The translations under genes and the position numbers were made by a program. Positions 58,920 through 64,000 of a stretch of DNA of 64,000 nucleotides are shown here, one piece after another. The stretch comes from Burkholderia contaminans (GTDB lineage: Bacteria > Pseudomonadota > Gammaproteobacteria > Burkholderiales > Burkholderiaceae). Numbering within the stretch: position 1 is the stretch's first letter; every line of letters starts with the position of its first letter. Where the stretch lies: the NCBI RefSeq assembly GCF_029633825.1, contig NZ_CP090640.1, forward strand, positions 1 through 64,000. Direction: 5' to 3'. Under the pieces are notes generated by a model, which was not told the origin of the DNA, made no database searches, and was given only the letters and a program-made list of their open reading frames with translations.

Positions 58920-59678
58920 ATGGAAGCGAAACCTCCCCGCCGCACCCGCGAACGGATTCTCGAGTTGTCGTTGAAACTCTTCAACGAGATCGGCGAGCCG
59001 AACGTCACGACCACGACGATCGCCGAGGAAATGGAAATCAGTCCAGGCAACCTGTACTACCATTTCCGCAACAAGGACGACATCATCAACAGCATCTTCG
59101 CGCAGTTCGAGCAGCAGATCGAACGGCGGCTGCGCTTTCCCGAAGATCATCGTCCGACGATCGATGAAACCTGGTCGTACCTGCAGTACATGGCCGATTT
59201 CATGTGGACCTACCGGTTCCTGTATCGCGACCTCAACGACCTGCTCGCCCGCAACCGCACGCTCGAGACGCACTTCAAGCAGATCATCAGCCACAAGGTG
59301 CGCTTCGCGCGCGACATGTGCGAACTGCTCGTGTCCGACGCCGAGATGGTCGCGACGCCCGCCGAGATCGAAGTCATCGCCACCAACATGGCCGTCATTT
59401 CGACGTACTGGCTGTCGTATCAGTACGTGATGCATCCGCGCAAATACAACGACCAGGACGCGATCCGCGAGGAACTGCACCAGGTCAGCATGCACGTGAT
59501 CTCCGTGATGGCGCCGTACCTGCGCGGCCGTTCGCGCCAGCTGTTCGACGACCTGGTCTCCGGCAAGCTGCCGAAGCGCCAGTTCACCGACTACCTGCCG
59601 CCGCGCGACGGCTCGCCGCGCCCGGCCGGCAGTCCGGTCACCACCGGGCAAGCCCCCGCCAAGGATTCCAAGCAATGA
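58920..59678 (+). CDS. TetR/AcrR family transcriptional regulator
   Basis: The 252-residue protein has an N-terminal TetR DNA-binding domain (about 8-60; RERILELSLKLFNEIGEPNVTTTTIAEEMEISPGNLYYHFRNKDDIINSIF in pattern). A long helical ligand-binding domain follows, then a Pro-rich C-terminal tail of about 25 residues. It is coupled by ATGA overlap to the LOG-family gene, which may be its own regulated target. The ligand is unknown. Confidence 0.9.
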   Translation: MEAKPPRRTRERILELSLKLFNEIGEPNVTTTTIAEEMEISPGNLYYHFRNKDDIINSIFAQFEQQIERRLRFPEDHRPTIDETWSYLQYMADFMWTYRFLYRDLNDLLARNRTLETHFKQIISHKVRFARDMCELLVSDAEMVATPAEIEVIATNMAVISTYWLSYQYVMHPRKYNDQDAIREELHQVSMHVISVMAPYLRGRSRQLFDDLVSGKLPKRQFTDYLPPRDGSPRPAGSPVTTGQAPAKDSKQ

Positions 59679-60256
59679 AGGCTGTGTGTGTTTACTGCGG
59701 CTCGTCGTCAGGCGTGCGGCCCGTCTATGCCGATGCCGCGCGCGCATTCGGCCGCGCGCTCGTCGATGCGGGCCTCACGCTCGTGTACGGCGGCGGCCGG
59801 GTCGGCCTGATGGGCGTGATCGCCGACGAAGTGATGGCGGCCGGCGGCCGTGCGGTCGGCGTGATCCCCGAACTGCTCGTCGACAAGGAAGTCGGCCATA
59901 CGGGGCTGTCGGAACTGCACGTCGTGCCCGACATGCACCACCGCAAGAAAATGATGGCCGACCTGTCCGACGCGTTCGTCGCGATGCCCGGCGGCGCCGG
60001 CACGCTCGAGGAACTCTTCGAGGTCTACACGTGGGCGCAGCTGGGCTATCACCGCAAGCCGGTCGCGCTCTACAACATCGATTCGTTCTACGATCCGCTG
60101 ATCGCGCTGCTGCGCCATACGGTCGACGAGGGCTTCATGCGTCCGGCCTATTTCGACGCACTGTGCGTCGAGTCGGAACCCGTCGCACTGATCGAGCGAC
60201 TGCGCCGCTACCAGCCGCCCGCCCGCGACAAGTGGGCACCCGACGCGGCCAAGTAA
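59675..60256 (+). CDS. LOG family protein (TIGR00730; nucleoside 5'-monophosphate phosphoribohydrolase)
   Basis: The 193-residue Rossmann-fold protein has CVYCGSSSGVRPVY at its start, VYGGGRVGLMG, and the LOG motif PGGAGTLEE. LOG proteins release adenine or cytokinin from N6-modified AMP; in most bacteria the function is general nucleotide salvage. The start codon overlaps the TetR gene stop by 4 bp. AAGGA lies 9 bp upstream within the TetR gene. Confidence 0.9.
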   Translation: MKAVCVYCGSSSGVRPVYADAARAFGRALVDAGLTLVYGGGRVGLMGVIADEVMAAGGRAVGVIPELLVDKEVGHTGLSELHVVPDMHHRKKMMADLSDAFVAMPGGAGTLEELFEVYTWAQLGYHRKPVALYNIDSFYDPLIALLRHTVDEGFMRPAYFDALCVESEPVALIERLRRYQPPARDKWAPDAAK

Positions 60257-60284
60257 CCGTAACCGTCACCGGAACCCGCACGCG

Positions 60285-61046
60285 ATGACCGCACTGTCCG
60301 ACCGCAAGGCCGTCCTCATCACCGGCGCGAGCCGTGGCATCGGCCGCGCGACCGCCGTGCTCGCGGCCGAGCGCGGCTGGGACGTCGGCATCAACTACGC
60401 GCGGGACGCGGCGGCGGCCGAACTCACCGCGCAGGCCGTCCGCGACGCGGGCGGTCGTGCGTGCGTCGTCGCGGGCGACGTCGCGAACGAAGCCGATGTC
60501 GTCGCGATGTTCGACTCCGTCACGGCCGCATTCGGTCGCATCGACGCGCTCGTCAACAACGCGGGCATCGTCGCGCAGTCGATGCCGCTCGCCGACATGC
60601 CGGCCGACCGGCTGCAGCGGATGTTCGACACCAACGTGCTCGGCACCTACCTGTGCGCGCGCGAAGCCGCGCGCCGGCTGTCCACCGACCGCGGCGGCCG
60701 CGGCGGCGCGATCGTCAACGTATCGTCGATCGCCTCCCGGCTCGGCTCGCCGAACGAATACGTCGACTATGCGGGGTCGAAAGGCGCGGTCGACTCGCTG
60801 ACGATCGGCCTCGCGAAGGAACTCGGCCCGCACGGCGTGCGCGTCAATGCAGTACGCCCCGGCCTGATCGAGACCGAGATTCACGCGAGCGGCGGCCAGC
60901 CGGGCCGTGCCGCCCGCCTCGGCGCAACGACCCCGCTCGGCCGCGCGGGCGAAGCGCAGGAGATCGCCGAAGCGATCGTCTGGCTGCTGAGCGACGCGGC
61001 GTCCTACACGACCGGCGCCCTGCTCGACGTCGGCGGCGGCCGGTAA
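60285..61046 (+). CDS. Short-chain dehydrogenase/reductase
   Basis: The 253-residue enzyme has the NAD(P)-binding GASRGIGRA, DALVNNAGIVAQ, and the catalytic Ser-Tyr-Lys as SSIAS and YAGSKGAVD. The C-terminal LLSDAASYTTGALLDVGGGR is typical of classical SDRs of the FabG/glucose dehydrogenase type. It is 28 bp after the LOG gene, so it may share a transcript. The substrate is unknown. Confidence 0.9.
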   Translation: MTALSDRKAVLITGASRGIGRATAVLAAERGWDVGINYARDAAAAELTAQAVRDAGGRACVVAGDVANEADVVAMFDSVTAAFGRIDALVNNAGIVAQSMPLADMPADRLQRMFDTNVLGTYLCAREAARRLSTDRGGRGGAIVNVSSIASRLGSPNEYVDYAGSKGAVDSLTIGLAKELGPHGVRVNAVRPGLIETEIHASGGQPGRAARLGATTPLGRAGEAQEIAEAIVWLLSDAASYTTGALLDVGGGR

Positions 61047-61275
61047 TTCCGCACTGCGGCGCATCAAAACTCGCCGCCCGAAGCAATCCGTCGTCACGAC
61101 ACCACAAATCTCCACAATTTCGTGACACGAACGGTAATCCACCGTAACAATTCCGTGGTCTACTAGCGGACATTCAGACAGGTGTCATAAACCCCTGCCC
61201 GTTGGCCCTTGATGTGGCCCCAATCGGTCCTGCCCAAGTCGCCGGACCGGCTCGACTCGACCCGAGACTCCTTCC

Positions 61276-63168
61276 ATGCCCGGAACCGCAGCGCCCAGCC
61301 GGCGACGCACGTCTGTGCCCGCCCCGGCCCAGCACACCCGCTCGACCGCCGACGCCGACCTCACTGCAGCGCTCGACGCCGCCGGCACGCCCGTCGTCGC
61401 CTCGACCACCGCCACCAGCGCGACGCGCGAACGCTCGCGCCCGCTCGGCTGGCGCACGTGGCTGTTCGTCGTCGCCCTGATCTGCGCGTATACGCTGCCG
61501 GGCGTGCTCGGCCACGATCCATGGAAGCAGGACGAAACCTACACGTTCGGCATCATCCAGCACATGCTCGAGACCGGCGACTTCGTCGTACCGACCAATG
61601 CCGGCCTGCCATTCATGGAAAAGCCGCCGCTTTACGCGTGGGTCGCGACCAGCCTTGCATGGCTGCTGCAGCGCGTGATGCCGCTGCACGACGCCGCTCG
61701 GCTCGCGAGCGCGCTGTTCGCCGCACTCGCATTCGGCTTCATCGCGCGCGCGGCGCGTGTCGCCAGCCGCGCAGACTCCTGGTTCGACCTGCGCGTGATC
61801 GGTCCCGTCGTGCTGAGCGCCGGCACGCTCGTCGTCATCAAGCACGTGCACGACATGATGACCGACGTCGCACTGTTCGCCGGCACGGCAATCGCGTTCT
61901 GCGGACTGCTCGAACTCGTGATGCAGCACGTCGCGCGCGCGCAGCAGATGCGGCACGGGCTGCCGGTCCGGCCGTCGAGTCGCTGGGCCGCGCCGACCTT
62001 CGGCGCGGGCGTCGGCATCGCGCTGATGACGAAGGGGCTGTTCGTGCCGCTCGTGTTTGCAGCCACGCTCGTCGGTGCGCTGGTGCTCTACCCGGCCTGC
62101 CGCACCCGCGCGTTCGCGCGCTCGCTCGGCGTCGCGGCACTGGTGTTCGCGCCATTCGCGCTCATCTGGCCGATTGCACTGTTCCTGCGCTCCGAGACGC
62201 TGTTCATGACGTGGTTCTGGGATAACAACGTCGGCCGCTTCTTCGGTTTCTCCGTCCCCGAACTGGGCGCGGAAAACGACAAGCCGTTCTTCATCCTGCG
62301 TGCGTTCCTGCTCGTCGGCTTCCCGGTCGCGCCGCTCGCGATCGTCGCGCTCGCGCGCGGTGCGTGGCGCGACTGGCGCACGCCGCGCATCGCGCTGCCC
62401 GTGATGTTCGTGGCGATCGGGCTCGCCGTGCTGCAAGTGTCCGCGACGTCGCGCCAGCTCTACATCCTGCCGTTCTTCGCCCCGCTCGCGCTGGTCGCCG
62501 CGCAAGCCATCGAACGCCTGCCGCACCGGCTGCATCTCGCGTGGGATTACCTGAGCCGCATCCTGTTCGGCACGGCCGCCGCGCTCGCATGGGCCATCTG
62601 GGCGGTGATGGCCGATCCGGCCGCGTCGCGCGCGGATCTCGCGCCGCTCGGCCGCTGGCTGCCGCTCGACTGGACGATGCCGATCGAACCCGCGCTCGTG
62701 ATCGGTGCGCTCGCGCTGACGGTCGGTTGGCTGACGCTGCTGCCCAAGCTGCGCGCGACCGGCGTGTGGCGCGGCGCGCTGTCGTGGGGCGCCGGCGCAC
62801 TCGTCGCATGGGGGCTCATTTACACGCTGCTGCTGCCTTGGCTCGACGTCGCGAAGAGCTACCGCTCCGTGTTCGACGACCTGAACGCGCACCTCGCGCT
62901 CGAGTGGAACGACGGCGACTGCATGGCGAGCCTGCACGGGCTCGGCGAATCGGAAGCGCCGATGCTGTACTACTTCTCCGGCATCCAGCACACGCCGATC
63001 GCCGACGCGAAGACGACGCGCTGCACCTGGATGATCGTCCAGGGCGTGCGGGCCGTCGATCCGGCGCCCGGCAACGCATGGAAACTGTTCTGGACGGGCG
63101 CCCGCCCGGGCGACAACGAGGAACTGCTGCGCGTATACGTGCGCACGCCCGAACAGCACGCGGAGTAA
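61276..63168 (+). CDS. ArnT-like GT-C glycosyltransferase (dolichyl-phosphate-mannose/undecaprenyl-phosphate sugar transferase family)
   Basis: The 630-residue membrane protein has a soluble Ala/Thr-rich N-terminus (about 1-55), about 12 helices, and a C-terminal periplasmic domain (about 540-630). The first periplasmic loop holds the GT-C signature DPWKQDETYTFGIIQHMLETGD, with acidic Asp-Glu. This family includes ArnT, which adds aminoarabinose to lipid A and gives polymyxin resistance. No arn genes lie nearby, so the sugar and target are not established. The upstream 229 bp hold a small ACGGT/ACCGT repeat only. Confidence 0.87.
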   Translation: MPGTAAPSRRRTSVPAPAQHTRSTADADLTAALDAAGTPVVASTTATSATRERSRPLGWRTWLFVVALICAYTLPGVLGHDPWKQDETYTFGIIQHMLETGDFVVPTNAGLPFMEKPPLYAWVATSLAWLLQRVMPLHDAARLASALFAALAFGFIARAARVASRADSWFDLRVIGPVVLSAGTLVVIKHVHDMMTDVALFAGTAIAFCGLLELVMQHVARAQQMRHGLPVRPSSRWAAPTFGAGVGIALMTKGLFVPLVFAATLVGALVLYPACRTRAFARSLGVAALVFAPFALIWPIALFLRSETLFMTWFWDNNVGRFFGFSVPELGAENDKPFFILRAFLLVGFPVAPLAIVALARGAWRDWRTPRIALPVMFVAIGLAVLQVSATSRQLYILPFFAPLALVAAQAIERLPHRLHLAWDYLSRILFGTAAALAWAIWAVMADPAASRADLAPLGRWLPLDWTMPIEPALVIGALALTVGWLTLLPKLRATGVWRGALSWGAGALVAWGLIYTLLLPWLDVAKSYRSVFDDLNAHLALEWNDGDCMASLHGLGESEAPMLYYFSGIQHTPIADAKTTRCTWMIVQGVRAVDPAPGNAWKLFWTGARPGDNEELLRVYVRTPEQHAE

Positions 63169-63177
63169 CGGGCGGAG

Positions 63178-63196
63178 GCACGGCGTGCCGCCGTGC
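63178..63196. other. Stem-loop between the convergent GT-C and DUF924 genes
   Basis: Arms GCACGGC and GCCGTGC (63178-63184 and 63190-63196) flank a GTGCC loop, 9 bp after the glycosyltransferase stop. There is no T-run; the remaining 150 bp to the DUF924 stop show nothing else. Confidence 0.4.
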
Positions 63197-63353
63197 TGGC
63201 TCTCATGCCGGGCGTGGAGCGGTGAGCGCCACCGCCCGAGCAGCGAACAGCCATCGGGAAATGCGCGCCGCCGACCGGTGTTCCCCGCCGCCACCGTGCC
63301 CGCGTGACTCCGCGGGCCTGCCCCCTTCCCACGTCACGCAACTGCCCGAATCG

Positions 63354-63971
63354 TCAGAACGAGGAACCGGGCTCGCGAAGAAACGCCGTCTCCTCGTCGC
63401 TCGATGCCCGGCCAAGGATCGCGTTCCGGTGCGGAAAGCGGCCGAAGCGCTCGACGACGGCCGCATGCAGCAACGCGAAGCGGTGATAGCTCTCGCACCC
63501 TGCCTCGTCCCGGATGCCCGCGCACAGGCGCACGGCCTCGCGCTGGCTCTCGACCGACTCGTCGTGCTCGAACGGCAGATACGCAAACGCACGGTGATGC
63601 CCGCTCGGCAACTGCGCGTCCCAGCCAGCCGCGACGACACGGCGCGCGAGCGCGAGCGCCTTCGGATCGGCGGCAAACGCGCGCGGCGTGCCGCGATGGA
63701 TGTTGCGCGAGAACTGGTCGAGCACGACGATCAACGCCAGCGCCCCCGACGGCGAGCCGGCCCAGTGATCGCAAGCGCCTTCGCACGCGGCGTCGAGCAA
63801 AGCGCCGTAGCGCGTGCGCAGCACGTCGTCGAACGCCGCGCCGCCGTTGAACCAGACCTTGCGGTTCTGGCCGAATTCGGCCGAGCCCGGCTCGCCGAAC
63901 CAGAAATCCAGAATCTCCCGCGCTTGCGGATCGAGCGCCGCCGCGCCCGCGTGGGTGGTGTCGATCGTCAT
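63354..63971 (-). CDS. DUF924 family protein
   Basis: The 205-residue product is the helical DUF924 type: ILDFWFGEPGSAEFGQNRKVWF at the start, then LIVVLDQFSRNIHRGTPRAFAAD, FAYLPFEHDE and HRNAILGR. The family is TPR-like and has no known biochemical role. TGGAG lies just before the ATG. The gene is convergent with the GT-C gene and lies at the window edge, and it is complete. Confidence 0.9.
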   Translation of the reverse strand: MTIDTTHAGAAALDPQAREILDFWFGEPGSAEFGQNRKVWFNGGAAFDDVLRTRYGALLDAACEGACDHWAGSPSGALALIVVLDQFSRNIHRGTPRAFAADPKALALARRVVAAGWDAQLPSGHHRAFAYLPFEHDESVESQREAVRLCAGIRDEAGCESYHRFALLHAAVVERFGRFPHRNAILGRASSDEETAFLREPGSSF

Positions 63972-64000
63972 GCAAACTCCAGTACGAGGCGCCGGGTGCG

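Noticed and set aside
61276..63168. Assignment of the GT-C protein as ArnT of the polymyxin-resistance pathway
   Set aside because: The family motif is shared by many sugar transferases, and none of the arn biosynthesis genes is in the window.

Overview
The window looks like the primary chromosome of a Burkholderia species, most likely the Burkholderia cepacia complex. The evidence is high G+C with strong GC3 bias, a beta-proteobacterial rRNA operon (16S, tRNA-Ile, tRNA-Ala, 23S, 5S), a complete nuoA-N operon followed by DUF2818, and several families largely confined to Burkholderiales (DUF2863, DUF3619, DUF3106). I see no insertion sequence, prophage, CRISPR array or clear sign of recent transfer. 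The species assignment is inference.

Layout. 1-5530: a complete rRNA operon on the minus strand, with its promoter and boxA elements. 5.8-9.6 kb: plus-strand genes for a DUF2863 protein, an orphan LuxR-type regulator with a degenerate receiver, a CbiM-like membrane protein and a secreted protein with a lysine-rich tail. 9.7-16.2 kb: a mixed block with M14 carboxypeptidase, YaaA, a PIN protein, an aminotransferase, two GST-fold proteins and an enoyl-CoA hydratase. 16.2-19.6 kb: a four-gene operon of two acyl-CoA dehydrogenases and two MaoC proteins. 19.6-36 kb: DUF1178, then the nuoABCDEFGHIJKLMN operon read right to left and ending in DUF2818 and a Nudix hydrolase. 36-41.7 kb: tRNA-Leu(GAG), secG, tpiA, a quinone oxidoreductase, pnp and rpsO, all minus strand. 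41.7-46.2 kb: a lone periplasmic binding protein, a small lipoprotein, and a beta-carbonic anhydrase with a SulP transporter. 46.3-53.5 kb: branched-chain amino acid genes (leuA, ilvC, ilvN, ilvB) flanking the phosphatidylethanolamine genes pssA and psd. 53.6-63.2 kb: plus-strand envelope-related genes, namely an ECF-like sigma factor with DUF3619, DUF3106 and RDD proteins; an LpxH-like phosphatase, a GT4 glycosyltransferase and diacylglycerol kinase; a TetR regulator coupled to a LOG-family hydrolase; an SDR; and an ArnT-like GT-C glycosyltransferase. A DUF924 gene closes the window.

Most of the window is conserved housekeeping sequence, so the novelty lies mainly in regulatory structure. 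The strongest new observation is a 26-codon leucine-rich leader peptide (47952-48032, minus) upstream of leuA. It uses three rare CTA leucine codons and starts almost at the predicted transcription start, which suggests leucine-dependent attenuation. Other points worth checking are the translationally coupled sigma factor/DUF3619 pair, DUF2818 overlapping nuoN, the His-rich insertion in NuoL, perfect inverted repeats upstream of the LpxH-like and carbonic anhydrase genes, and a pnp leader stem that may be the RNase III/PNPase autoregulatory element.
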